The position numbers and the translations under genes are program-made. From Manduca sexta (Eukaryota; Arthropoda; Insecta; Lepidoptera; Sphingidae): a stretch of DNA of 64,000 nucleotides. Under the pieces are notes generated by a model. It did no database searches, was not told the origin of the DNA, and worked only from the letters and a program-made list of their open reading frames with translations. Each line of letters begins with the position of its first letter. The stretch's first letter is position 1. Below are positions 12,398 through 24,738 of this stretch, in pieces. The DNA lies in the NCBI RefSeq assembly GCF_014839805.1, contig NC_051131.1:14434913-14498912 (forward strand). The letters run 5' to 3'.

Positions 12398-15188
12398 CCT
12401 GAATATAAATGTCCCTGCACACTACTATTTGGCGACAGATTTATCTCATCATACAGGTCTATAAAATAAACATCGATTTTTGTGCGATACTGTTTCGCTT
12501 CGCCTTGTTGCTTAACGACAAAGTTGTGAGTCCACGTAGTTAACTGCGTTTGTGAACTTTACAGTTATAAATTAACTAATTAATTTTAAGCTTTCAAGTG
12601 GAACTAATCACGGATTTATCGGTGAGTTAGCAACAAGCGAGGAACATTTTTTGTTAGTTATTGTACCACTAGTTTTTGTAGAAGGCTGGAGGAGTACTTG
12701 GTAGGTCACCTAATGAAATGTGATAACTACTGCGTACTGCACATTGCCAGCGGAATATTGTGTAGACAGCTGACATTTATGGCGAAATAGGGATTGGAAG
12801 ATTTGTGCGGGGATTTGTTAATATACTGCCTACTTTATCCATGAAGTAGGAACTTACCAGTACTTGCACATAATAATATGCTTAACAATAGCTTGGCAGT
12901 TGGAATAGACAAAGTAGTGACACCTTCCTAAACGGGCGATAGACCTACGTAATAACTACTGTAGCATTATGTTGCGTCTGTGTGAGGTGACACTGGCGCC
13001 CATTGATGCGAGGAGGCGCGTGCCAAAGCAAGGACGAGGTCGCGGCCGCGGGGCGGGCGGTGCGTGGCGCGGGGGGCGGCGTCCTTCAGCCGTGACGTGT
13101 CGGTGACGTCACGCGCCGGGTCAAGGTCGATCACGTACCGCCGCTACTAATACCACATTTTCGCAACAAGCACGCGTAACAATACTCATTCAGTTTCTAG
13201 TCGTGAATCATCAGTTGGGTAACGATGGCACATGGAATATGTTTCAATCGGAACAATTGTTGTCAGAGACGCGCCATAAATATTAGTGTTTGTCGAATGT
13301 CTGATTTAATATGGATTTAATTGGCGATACTGCAATCTTACAGAAGGAAGCTATGAAATACATAATTATATGGCGTTATATGACACATTAGAAAGAAAAT
13401 CGACAAGTCTGCGACAAAAGCCACGTACACGTGAGAGACAGTGACCATGCTCTTCGAACGTCTCTTTTAAAGCCAGTGATATCGACTTCCGGTATGGTAT
13501 TTCTTTACAGTTAACACGTAGTATTCACGGCCGAGTATCGAAGTAGTCGTGCATTGCTGTATAAGGTAACTACGATTGCTTCAAGCCCATAACCCTGCAT
13601 CACTTCCCTTTGCTTTCCTAAAAGGTCAGTAAAAAATTCTTGATTCTAACCGTTATTTTGCCTCTACATTCATTTTTGAAGAACTTTAAACGTTATAGTC
13701 AATATAAACAATTACAGTTAAAGTAACATTAGACAATAAAGTTCATTTAAGCGAACCATAATAATTAAACTAATTTATTTTCTTTGAAAGAATATTGCAT
13801 CAGGCGGAAACGAAAACAATTAATAGGGTAGTAATTTTCTGGCGAAGGGAACATGGTGCAAATTATTTTCCTGGTGGGCTTAGGGGCAGGAGGGGGGGGG
13901 GGTGTCACGGGCTGAGCTAGTGTGTTAATAACCCACTTACCCAGATCCATTGGTTTCCAATCGACGTCCATTCAGCTGTCGGCAGCGAGCATTCATTTCG
14001 CGCTCAATAGACGGAAAATTACTTACAGAAATTCTCATCAACTGGCCGCGGTGGGAATTAGAGAGTGGTAACCGAGTGAGAGTGGGATGTACTGTCGACA
14101 AATGGTTTGATTCCGACATAGGTATTACTAATACTTTGTAGAAAAGAAGGTATGTGACACCTACGAAGTCGTCACTATGGTAGAGGATATATATATACAT
14201 ATATAATGTCACACAATCATATTACCATACTTAGATCAGGACAAATTTGGCGATCGACACATTAGTGAAAGTTAGATCGAGTTCATACTTCTACTGTACT
14301 AAAAAAAAATAGGCATAAAATGTCGACTTGGTTGAACGCATTTATGCGATATGTGGGAATTGAGATGTTCATCAGACCATAACAACGTAGTAAATGAGTT
14401 TGGTAAGCCGGCGGTTGTAGAGCGGCATCAACAATACAATCATTCGCTACCAATTAGCAACGTAGAGCAATGTCCGCTTGCGGTTGCGTCGAAAATGAAA
14501 GGCCGACGTGGCGTGAGACGTCAGCCACTTCGCCTGGACTTGCTGTAAGCTTAAGATTTTTTGAGGCTGACCATACAATTTTGCCTAAAATTAAGAAAAT
14601 AATTAAAGCAATTATTTTGTGTCAGATAAGCACCATCCAGTATCCATCGGTTTTCGGTTAGAAAATATGGATCTGAGCTTGGGATTGGAATTTTGTTCGG
14701 TATCGATAGGCTTGCATCCTATTAGGTTCATGGGACAGAAAAAAACTTGGTGATTCGTGAGCGTGTTTACGGAGCCTCGACTTACCCTTTCGAAGAAAAC
14801 TTATGTAGGTAGTATAACTTACATAAGCACTGTAACTCACATAAAATTACTAAGTAGACAGCACTTGACAGGTTCATTAGAATCAGTAAATATTTAAGCG
14901 TTCTTAGTAAACTCACCGCGTTAAATATTAAAGGGCAATTCTAGGACAAGTCGAGAGATTATATTTTGGGTTTCGCGTTCTCTTACAGGCGTATTCTAAG
15001 AAATAATTGTTATTCTTTCTGTTTTGGTATTTTTTTGTGTGTGTATTAAATTCATGAACTTTATAAATAAAGTAATTTTATTATAAGAACGCTAAACCGT
15101 TTTTAGATCTATAATTATTCCCTGGCTAACCTTCTGTGTCAAGTTAAATTATTCATAACTTGTAGGCTGTAACGCTATAATCTAGTAG
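12398..15188. other. Non-coding stretch, no gene recognised
   Basis: AT-rich DNA with one strong GC-rich patch (about 13005-13145). A C-rich/G-run segment lies at about 13885-13905, and a TATATATATACATATATATA run near 14187-14206. Short frames such as 13937-14212 minus have no recognisable content. No RNA gene is seen. Confidence 0.5.
13005..13145. promoter_or_regulatory. GC-rich patch with CRE-like TGACGTCA
   Basis: The patch is densely CpG-rich (GGTCGCGGCCGCGGGGCGGG and similar). At its right edge it has CGTGACGTGT, then a perfect CRE palindrome TGACGTCA at 13104-13111, and shortly after TCAAGGTCG, one change from the FTZ-F1/ERR half-site TCAAGGTCA. The clustering suggests a possible enhancer or promoter. 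No adjacent exon is recognised, so this is a motif-level inference only. Confidence 0.25.
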
Positions 15189-15252
15189 GTGATATATTGT
15201 AGTGTACCAAATACATACAAAGGTATGTATTTGGTACACTACAATATATCAC
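15189..15252. repeat. Perfect 30-bp inverted repeat with 4-nt loop
   Basis: The left arm is 15189-15218, the loop AAAG is 15219-15222, and the right arm is 15223-15252. Every base of the left arm (starting GTGATATATTGTAGTGTACC) pairs with the right arm (ending GGTACACTACAATATATCAC). The match stops abruptly outside the arms. Perfect arms are much longer than chance allows and have not decayed, so the structure is either recent, maintained, or an assembly/sequencing artefact. I see no flanking duplication or known MITE terminus. Confidence 0.95.
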
Positions 15253-15534
15253 GGATATCAACATTACGGAAAAGTACACAAATCAATTTAAAAATCGTTA
15301 AGATCGAATCTAAGACCCATCTCGATAGTCCGTTTGAGTTCCAAGCCATCGTGTCATAAATAATGCGTACTTACAGTGCATGCAATAAAAATAAACGATC
15401 GGCAGTAAATCGCGTGTAACCATTTGGGAGCAGCAGCATGACCACTCACCGCGCCGGTACAGTTCCACGCTACAGAATCGAACTTGACCCAATAAGCTGC
15501 AGCGAGTGCACGCCACCGACCGCGCCATATGGTG

Positions 15535-15550
15535 CACACACACACACACA
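15535..15550. repeat. (CA)n microsatellite
   Basis: An uninterrupted CA run of eight units, followed by GACAGAGACA. It is too short to be remarkable. Confidence 0.9.
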
Positions 15551-18084
15551 GACAGAGACAATCTCACACGCACGCAAACACTCGTAAGCCAATTATATAG
15601 CAATCACGGGTTAAATTTAACTTTTGCTCAAGGTCTAACTTTATGTTGTTTTCTTATTAATTAACTGGTGCTTGGTTTAAAGTTACGGTTATAGTTATTA
15701 ATCACTCGGCGTCGGTTTAACAGTTGGTTTGTTTGTAGTGTAAGGTTTACGGAATTTCTTTTTGTATTTTAATGATGTATAAGTATCAACTTATTTTATT
15801 TTGTTTAGTTACATTAAGTGGAGTGCTATAAAAAGTAAGATCAGGCGAAGGAATTTCTTTATTGATAGTGTCACGCGGAACGCAATAAAGGCGAGTTTGC
15901 CATTCCCTTGGACAGTTCTAGGAAATGGTATTGTCCACCACCACCGTAGAGCTTATACTATTTACAGTATATGTAGTGCCGTAATGGTCAGCCTAGTGTA
16001 GATAACAACAGACAAAGTTTGATGAATGCAATAAAATAAGCACAGTTCAAGTATACTTGAAATGTAATCTTTTCTCTCTAAAAATATGATTATTCCGGTT
16101 TTCCAGCTATGTAATGTTTTGTTGGACGAAAAAAAAATACTGAGAGGAGATGATATTATAATTAAGAATGTTTTCACAGGGTCATAATCATTCATATATA
16201 AGTACTACGTATTAGATCTGGAGTTATGAATACTCACTGTGTTCAACTGAAGTGTACTGCAATCCGGTATTTCCCATTTTACTTATACTCTAAAGCGCTT
16301 TAGCACTGCATGTTTAAAAAGTTTGGTTTGACGACGATTGATGTTTAAGCGCTGCAGTGAATTTTAGTTCTCGCTCCAGATTTTGAACAAATAGTTTATA
16401 TGGACGTTCATGTCTATAAAATAAACATCAATGTCATAATAGTTTTTACATGATGTGTACAAACCACTTACTGCCAGGGACAAGTAAGAGTTTCTCTATA
16501 AACTGATGAAATAATTCCGAACACACGCCGTTTTCCTTATACTTTCATATTTTCGATTTCCACGAGGAATATTATCCTCGTACACAAACACCGTCACAAC
16601 GCCCACGCGTTCTCCGCACGAGATCACGCGTGTTTATACACTCCATTCATATAGAAATGAAGTGCGTGAGTCCAATATCCGTGGGAGTTGCGCCGGCATA
16701 AGAAACTTATACACAACGAGTACATTAATGTCTATGCAAATACCCATCACAGATTATTTAAAATCTTACAGAGTAAAAATTAAGGAGCAATTGGCTAAAT
16801 TTATTGTTTTTAAAAGCACTGCACGACACTGCTTTACGCTAGTCATTCCTAGACATTCGACATTACCTCGCAAAAACCTAACTAATTCCAGTGTGTATAA
16901 TGCTTCTCAAACCGGAACACAGGACGTATCTCACCTGCGTCATACTCATGCGAACAGTTTTATTGTATAAAATTGGCTCTAGTAGGTCGATTGCGAGTTT
17001 TTTAATACATAGGGGGCATCACCTGATGATAATTGATGTCGTCGCCCGTGAACATTATCAATACCAGAAGGCATAGTGATAGACAGTAGACATACGAGAC
17101 GCGCGTGTCGATTGTGATCTAGCTCCAGGAGTCTGCCGGCCTTCTGTGCCAATATCGAGTAATTGGCGGCGTCTTGTCGACAATTACCGCGCGCCGCGTA
17201 CTGTACACTCATAGATCAATCGCTCCTGTGTTTTCTTACCATATGTATGAGAATTAGATATCGAGGATGAGTGCTAAATATCTCGAGGAAAACGTGTGAG
17301 CTATTTTTTCAAAAGATAAAGCTTGAATTGTAATTTGTAAGGGCGTAACATCTCCCGTTAGCAAATACATAATATATCGACTATATTTTCTAATAGGTCC
17401 AGTATGAGGGTTTACTATACAGGTGTCCAATTAATTACAAAACTGTTATGGTCAAAACACTCAGCACTCCTTACGTATTATATGCAATATTTTTAATCAT
17501 ACCTATCATCAAATGACGTACTTACTCGTATGGCTACTGCTATTAAAATTAACGGTCACTGAACCTCATAAACCGAAAATTTCCGAATGTAATATGTTCA
17601 AAATTAATTGAGTAACAGTTAATGTACTCAATCATACCGGTGTCAAGTCAATACAATATATTGGAGCTGTAATAATGAGGTCCACGGCGCGGTGCACCGG
17701 TCACGGCGCAGAGGGTCGGAGTAGGGCTGCCACCTTTTATGATGTTATATATAAATGCAAGTCAAGAGGTGCAACTGGCAAATTTATGATGCGCATGATT
17801 GGTAACGGTTGTCTTGACAATCATGTCTTGAATTCATTACTAATCCTCACTTCTACTTATGCAACAAAGGTGAATCTCTATTTTCAAAGACAATAATACC
17901 ATATGACCAGTACTTTGAAGTTAAGTATAAAATTAACATGATATATAGGTAAGTGCCTCAGTTGATTGCAAGAACCAGAATTGCCTATGTGCACGCTCCA
18001 GTTTATCGCATTTAAACAATATTTTACATCGATACTCTAAAAAGCAAACATCAGTCTATTCCTTTTAATTTTAATCTGACAACC

Positions 18085-18240
18085 CTATATCGGAGACAGG
18101 CGGAGGCGCGCCAGGAATGCGAGTGAAAGTGCGCCGCGCGAGGTGGCAGCGGCTCCGCCAGCCGCCAGCCCGGCATGCGAGGCGCTCCGTCACGCCGCCT
18201 GCCGCTCGAGGCACAAAGCAGTAGTCAACAGGCACGGGGC
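18085..18240. promoter_or_regulatory. CpG/GC-rich patch
   Basis: GC-rich DNA (GGCGGAGGCGCGCCAGG, GCGCCGCGCGAGGTGGCAGC, CGTCACGCCGCCTGCCGCTC) sits in AT-rich surroundings. It shows no open exon-like frame with recognisable content, no TATA box and no clear initiator. I mark it only as a compositional island that might be regulatory. Confidence 0.2.
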
Positions 18241-21200
18241 ACTTGCATGAAGGTCATCTACGATTGACGATTGCCTGACAAATGGTATACATTATGAAAT
18301 CTGTAACTGTTTGACTCGCTGGCTATGTTATAGCAATACATTTTGCAATTAACATCCTGCATTCCAGTACTATGATTCGATATAGCAAGTATTTTCAACA
18401 CTCAACCTTACCTAAATACTTTTGTAGGTGACAGCCGTCAAATCTAAAAATTACCTCAAAGGTAGTAAGAGGTTTCATTCGCGAAGATCCCTAAATATAA
18501 CGGTCTGAAAACACCGCAAGCGAAAACTGGTTCACAAGGACGTTGCACTGAGAAAATGACTTGTAAATAGTACCCTCGGGAACACCTCTCAGCCAGATAC
18601 TGACGCACCTCAACATGTAGCGCGTTAATCAAGTTTTATAGGAGTTTTATTTTATAAGAGAATTCTTTAATTTATTGCTGAAATTCTATCTGATTCAGTA
18701 AGTATTATATTCTATTGAAATTGAAAGATCAAACAGAAATAGGTTAATAAATTGTAGACGACGACGATTAAAAATTATATTAGTGACGCTTTAATTGTAT
18801 AAAATATGTTCAATTATAAGTTGGTAAGCATAATACAGTGAAACGAAGACGCCACATGCGAGGGCAGTGGGCACAGCTTGTAAAAATTTTATTTAGTTTT
18901 TACGTTTTGCAATGCGATCCCTTTCATGCTGCAGCAATAAATAACTGTAAAACTGATCAAACACAATCGTGCAGAGGGAAAGGGACAGGAGACGGCAAGA
19001 CCGAGCCATTTTAAGTACCACGACCGGGTTTAATTAATAACTAAATTATAAAAGAAAGTCTTATAAAATGCATTAATAATTATTTTTCTGACCTACCATA
19101 AAAAAATTCATAAGTTGAAATCTTTTGTCTCCGTGACTATATTATTATGTATCCACCTAAATATAGACTCAATTATGCCTCGTATTTTATGTGAGAGCCT
19201 ATTTGTTCGGAGTTGGACACTCCAACCTGACAGTGTATTCATGCTGTTTTCAGTCTGCAAATGTTTCATCATAAGTTACCGATGTTTGTTTGGGTGAAAT
19301 TTCTTGATTTCAGGCAGGAGTTGCCTTTTGAGACTCATTGTTTCCATCGGATTCAATTTGTTTTTATTCGCGAGCGCATTGCCTGTAGTAACCTGACGAA
19401 TAAGTGTTTCAGACATGCACAGCTCGTGGGCTGACACACTTGTGCGGTGAGATTTGCACCCGCCATGCCGCGTCCGCGACGGCCTGTTCGCCTTGAAACA
19501 ACCGCGCCAGGCTTGTTGGACATCTGGGACACCGCCTCACATGCCCTTAATAACTTATTCTGCATATTACTTTATTATAAACTTATAATAATGACTCTGC
19601 AGCGCGATTGCGAAATAAGGGACCGTAATTGATTAATAAAGGGATGGTTGTGTGAACGGTTAAAGTTGTTGTAGAGCCTTTTGTTTCTAAAAAATTATAT
19701 AGAGATTGTGTTAGGTAATCGTCAGCGAGTAAAATGTTATTTTATATGGTAATGGTAGAAGTATAGAACTGGTGTATAGGCAGGACTAGGCCGGGTTGAA
19801 GGTCGTTCACAGGAAACCCATGTGAAGTATCTCATAATTACGGTGACCGAATGACTTTTGATGACATATTCGTTGACGACCATTTATTAAAAAAAAAAAG
19901 AAAACACGCATTTATTTGCCCAAGTTATGAGTATCTTAATGATTTCTTATGTTTAAGCGAATGTTAGACATTCGTGTGAGTCCGCCCTGTGACCACGAGA
20001 GCTGCCGAAAAGTAGTAATTTTGTATGAGTATTTTTTATAAAACATTTACGTTGCGCTGAAAGAAATAAAACGACTTACTTTCAGTAAAACTACCCCTCC
20101 ACATGTAAGGAGCGAATAAAGTCGAAGTTGAAAAGTGGAAGATATCTCGGCGGTACAAGTCTAATGCGATCCATTACGCGCAGGAAACTCGCGAGGAGAT
20201 GAAAGAAAGCGCCGGGAGTGGCGTGTAGGAGTGCCGCAGGAGGTCACAGGGTGTGGGGAAAGGTCAGACACAAGTGGTGCGTTTGAAGAGCCGCCGCAGC
20301 GCGAATTACCTTCCTATTGAACTTTAATACGACCACTATTCACACAATTTAACTTAGAAATGATATCGTAGTGCGAACTTTTTAGGTGGGCGGGATACGA
20401 GTGTTTCTGCAATTTTCTCGTCAACAACTCGACATTGCAATTTTACATTAACTACTATAAAAATAAGGGCTAGGGATATAATGTACTGTGTTGGATCATA
20501 TGACTTAGCCAGCAAAATCAAATACAAATGAAGGGATCCAGGGAAAAAAGACTTGTAAGCTAATATACTCAGGACTAATTTCGTGGAATCTGTTTTATAA
20601 TGATAAATTATTGTGAATCTACAAACATAATACTTCTAATGGAGCTCTCTTGAACGCGAATAAATACAAATGTTCGTTAGTTTGTACGAGTGGTAAATGA
20701 TATCTCGTACGTCTGATCTGTTGCACGGTGGCGTGCCCTCGCTCCTCCGCTCAGCATCCTGCACTGTTAAGAGTCCCGCGCCGCCCGGGACCCGGAGATA
20801 ATTACATACATATCTCCGTTAAAGTCACACCTGTTGATCTACCCTACTTGGTCATTGTTAGATCATTGCGATAGTATAACTCCGTTTTATGCTACTGAAT
20901 GACGAAGCTGAGTAGATATGGTAGAGTCATAAGAACGGGAAAAGTTATGACGAGGCTGGAGTGTTACTACGGATTATAATATAATGCAGTTCACGAGTCT
21001 GTATTGATCGGTAGTTTGAAAAAAGCACTAACATTTTATCGGGCGTCGTTTGTGGACATACGCCGTAAATAATATTTCAGACTAACTTTATCGGCAATTC
21101 GCACGGTAACACGGGTCAACTATAATTTATATACATTTTTAATTCCAGACTTCAATGAATGAAATATATTTTTAATAAGATAAAGAAATCTCGAAAATGT

Positions 21201-23010
21201 ATTTGCAATATCAAAGAGGTCGTGTCCTAGAGAAGGTGAGAAGTGTAATGCGTGGGAGTGCCGAGTGGTAGAGATTTGATGAAATCTTTTACATGACTGA
21301 GTCGAAGGGCGGTGATGCTTGATGTTGTTAATCCCACGTGAGTAATATTTGCGGTAAAGTTTTAGGAATCAGATTTATGTGGGTATCAGTGATGTGGGTG
21401 TTAGTAAATATTGTTTGGTGTGCAGTTGAACCCTAGAGACATGACGGTGTGTCTCATGCATGTTAAATTAATAAAATATTATATCTTATACTCTTCAATT
21501 TCAGCAGAGACAGTCACTGTCCACTAAGCTAACTTAATTAAGGTTGGTAGACTTGACGTACTATGTACTGTACGAGTATATTATGTATCAGAACGGACAG
21601 AGCGATGAGTTGTCAATGCACTCGCGCACCGAGGCTCGGAGACATGTGGATGCAGTATCTGCGTCATGTGAATAAACATACTGATGGTTCACAGACCACG
21701 GATATCAAAAGCCTAATTTACACAAGTCGAATCTCAAACACCATGCAGAAAATAATGTAGGTAGACCGTGTAAATGTCCGTCTATGTTGCATAGACGAAG
21801 ATCATCGCTACCACTTTTTTATTTGGTTAATTAATTTAAAAAAATCATAATATGAAAGCAAAAAATGTATGGGCGTGGTCTATAAAGGCTGTTTTTTTCT
21901 ATTCCGTGTTTAAAGCTATATTTTCTATTACATTCTCACTTTTGTCCCGCTTTTTTTTTAAACTCATTTTTTTTTATTAAACAAGTAAGGCAAGCCGCTT
22001 ACTTACTGGATACAGGATAGTAAGCGCCACTTCTAGTGTTCTCTTTCAAAAACTTTGAATTAAAAACTAATCTATGATAAGATCCAAGTTATATTAATTT
22101 CCAACAATAGTAAATCTGTTTTTTTTTCTCGTTGGAAAATATTATAATTTCGACAATGAGAGACGTTCCGTTCTTTGGACAGTTCCCAAAATATTTTGGC
22201 TTCTTTTCTCGTGTACATCAGGCTTAAAACAGAGTTATTAAGCGTGTTGTCACTTAATCGTAAACATAAGGAGATTTTCATTTCGTTGTTCACGAGCAGA
22301 GACGCCAGGCCGGCGGCGGGTGGGCTGCACTCAATAATTTAGTCAAGTGATAAACATTGACAAATATTATAATATTACGAATATATTCAAAGAAAGTGGA
22401 CAAACGCATTATTAGTATTTTTCGCCGAATTTACTGTTGTCCTATGTGAAATGAAGGAATCCAGTATCGAATATCTGGCGCTGCTTTATTACAAATCTAT
22501 ATGAATGAATCTCTGAATCCAGGACCTCACCGGTTTCACAAAATAAGTAAATCTATATAAATATGGCGAGCTATAAATGATGTCATGTAAGTCTATTTTG
22601 AGATGTCTGCAGCGGCTCGTTCTGTTATGCAAATACAATAAACAAGTTGTTTGTTCTGGAGAATTAAACGCATAGCATTGTGAAGGGAGACAATGACGGA
22701 TTGTGACCGGTTAATCAAAGGGCCGGTGTGCCGAGTGTATCGCTCACTGTCCCGCGGCTGCCCGGCCTCAGTCGTAATTCTTAAGTGCTACGGATAGCTT
22801 CCTGAATTGATAGTCTGGGACAGACTGCCGCGATAGTATGATTGTGGCGAATAATTGGTTATTTTTCAGCTACGGCGAGGCAAGGGATAAGGTCAGGAAA
22901 GAAACTGCTGAATACACAGTTCTACATCTATTCGATAACGATTCAATTTCAGTGTTGATTGTGTAATGTTACATTGAATGCATAGATTTGCATAATATCT
23001 ACATCATTGG

Positions 23011-24396
23011 TTGTTAATTAATTTTGGCACTATTTTAGATCGTTTTTTTAATTTATTCCCTAAGAACAATAGAAAGGACATTATTACCGAATACAGGCCA
23101 ATTTCAAAGTTGTGCATTTTAGGTAAAATTCTAGAAAAAATAGTTACATCGCGTATTTCGCTTGCAGTCCGTTATTACATATGTACTCAACAACATGGTT
23201 TCTTTAAATACCGCAGTGTAGATTCTAATATGTTAAATTTCACTCACTTTCTGGCCGATGCCATGGAAAAGAACTTTCAAGTTGATGTCGTGTATACCGA
23301 CTTCTGTAAGGCATTTGATAAAATAAATCATGATATGCTTATCGAGAAGCTAGCAGTGGCCGGTTTGCATGGCAATCTTCTTAGATGGACTAAATCTTAT
23401 ATGAGTAACAGGAGTCAAGGAGTCTGCGTTAAAGGTTATATATCACAATTTCTCCCCGTTCCGTCTGGTGTCCCTCGTGGGTCACATTTAGGACCTTTAC
23501 TGTTTTCCTTATACATAAATGATATTGCACGTATATTTAATTACAGTAATTACCTACTCTACGCCGATGACACTAAATTATTCACAGTTGTTAAATCTAT
23601 TGATGATTGTATTAACCTACAGAGTGATTTGCTTAGCCTACAGAAATATTGTGAAACCAATCAATTATTTCTTAATGTTGACAAATGTTTTATTATAACT
23701 TATACACGTAAAATTAATAACATTGACTTTGGATATAATATCAACAATAAAGTGCTTAAACGAGTTTCTACAATTAGAGATTTAGGTGTGATTATGGATT
23801 CAAAACTAACATTTAATCATCATATAGACCACATTGTAGCAATGGCATTCCGTAGTTTAGGCTTTATTTTGAGAATTAGTAAGCCTTTCAAAAATGCGAC
23901 CACTCTTAAAATTCTTTATTTCTCTTTTGTTCGATCAATATTAGATTTCTGTAGTACAGTTTGGAGCCCTTGCTATCAAATACATATAAGAAGAATTGAG
24001 GCAGTACAAAAGAAATTCATGAAGTCGTTCAACTATCGCATTAACGGCGTGGTTGAATCATATGACGAAACTCTGCGTAATAATAAATTGCTGTCCCTTT
24101 ATAACAGACGTAAAATGTACGATATTGTATTTTTATTTAAAAACTTAAATTCATTAATAGATTCTTCACCATTGTTGGCCAAGATAATTTTTTCTGTCGG
24201 TGCTCGGCTTCCGGTGCGCTCCTCACGTTCACTACCACTCTTTGTTCCTCCAAAATTCTATAAAACATATACCCGTAATAATTTTGTGTATCGTTCCACC
24301 AATACATATAACAATGAGTTTTTTAACATTGATTTATTTAATACATCTCTCTGTACTCTAAAACGAAAATTAACACAAACATTACCATGCTTGTAA
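23011..24396 (+). CDS. Reverse transcriptase fragment of a LINE ORF2 (461 codons, 5'-truncated)
   Basis: This is an RNA-directed DNA polymerase domain, which copies LINE RNA into DNA at a nicked chromosomal target. Counting from 23011 (a TTG codon, so not a true start), visible motifs are EYRPIS at 27-32, QHGF at 61-64 and VYTDFCKAFDKINH at 94-107 (catalytic Asp97). Then come SGVPRGSHLGPLL at 152-164, YADD at 184-187 (Asp186/187), LGVIMDSKLTF at 258-268 (thumb region) and a C-terminal LYNRRKMYDIVFLFK at 363-377, typical of Jockey/CR1-type elements. All three catalytic aspartates are present and no stop or frameshift interrupts the frame. Motif B has Arg where most relatives have Gln (GVPQGS). 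The endonuclease and the N-terminal end of ORF2 are missing, so this copy cannot be autonomous. The stop is TAA at 24394-24396. Exact clade is uncertain. Confidence 0.9.
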   Translation: MLINFGTILDRFFNLFPKNNRKDIITEYRPISKLCILGKILEKIVTSRISLAVRYYICTQQHGFFKYRSVDSNMLNFTHFLADAMEKNFQVDVVYTDFCKAFDKINHDMLIEKLAVAGLHGNLLRWTKSYMSNRSQGVCVKGYISQFLPVPSGVPRGSHLGPLLFSLYINDIARIFNYSNYLLYADDTKLFTVVKSIDDCINLQSDLLSLQKYCETNQLFLNVDKCFIITYTRKINNIDFGYNINNKVLKRVSTIRDLGVIMDSKLTFNHHIDHIVAMAFRSLGFILRISKPFKNATTLKILYFSFVRSILDFCSTVWSPCYQIHIRRIEAVQKKFMKSFNYRINGVVESYDETLRNNKLLSLYNRRKMYDIVFLFKNLNSLIDSSPLLAKIIFSVGARLPVRSSRSLPLFVPPKFYKTYTRNNFVYRSTNTYNNEFFNIDLFNTSLCTLKRKLTQTLPCL

Positions 24397-24720
24397 GTTA
24401 TAAGCTGAGTGATTTTTCTTATTTATGATTGTATACTACATATGTGTCTTTCTTTCTTTTTTTTGGTATCGTATGGAATTTACCTTTTTTTTTCAAAAAT
24501 TATAATTACTTATGTAAAAGCGACATTTCGATAATGTACCTATACTTTCTGTTTGTTATATATATATCTGTTTAACCGCGTCCAATTAAGTTCCTAGTTT
24601 ATTACTTTGTTTTTTTTTTTTTTAATATAATTATCTGTTCGGCACTATAGGTCTTTTGTCAGTAAAATTTGTCAGTAATTTATATATAGATTTGGTTAAT
24701 GAATGACTGTTTGTTGCCAA

Positions 24721-24738
24721 AATAAATGAAAAAAAAAA
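24721..24738 (+). terminator. LINE polyadenylation signal and A tail
   Basis: AATAAA at 24721-24726 is followed by TG and ten A residues. It marks the 3' end of the LINE transcript and of the integrated copy. Confidence 0.7.

Larger units (their letters stand above)
15253..22995. other. Long non-coding stretch, no gene recognised
   Basis: About 7.7 kb without a recognisable gene. It holds a short (CA)n run at 15535-15550 and GC-rich patches near 17095-17205 and 18085-18240. Other GC-rich patches lie near 20180-20300 and 20720-20800, and T-rich runs at about 21888-21980. Frames such as 16662-16970 (102 codons) and 15310-15603 minus have no recognisable domain and follow local composition. Position 17000-17035 contains CATCACCTGATGAT, possibly a scrap of a dispersed repeat. 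Confidence 0.5.
22996..24738 (+). mobile_element. 5'-truncated non-LTR retrotransposon (LINE, Jockey/CR1-like group)
   Basis: The element contains the reverse-transcriptase part of a LINE ORF2, a 3' untranslated region (24397-24720), an AATAAA signal (24721-24726) and an A-run tail (24729-24738). There is no upstream endonuclease domain and no ORF1. An in-frame TAA at 22993-22995 precedes the homologous region, so the left junction lies between there and about 23030. This is the 5' truncation typical of incomplete target-primed reverse transcription. I could not find a convincing target-site duplication. The 3' region also has long T-runs (24611-24624). An open frame over 461 codons suggests a young insertion. 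Left boundary uncertain by about 30 bp. Confidence 0.9.
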
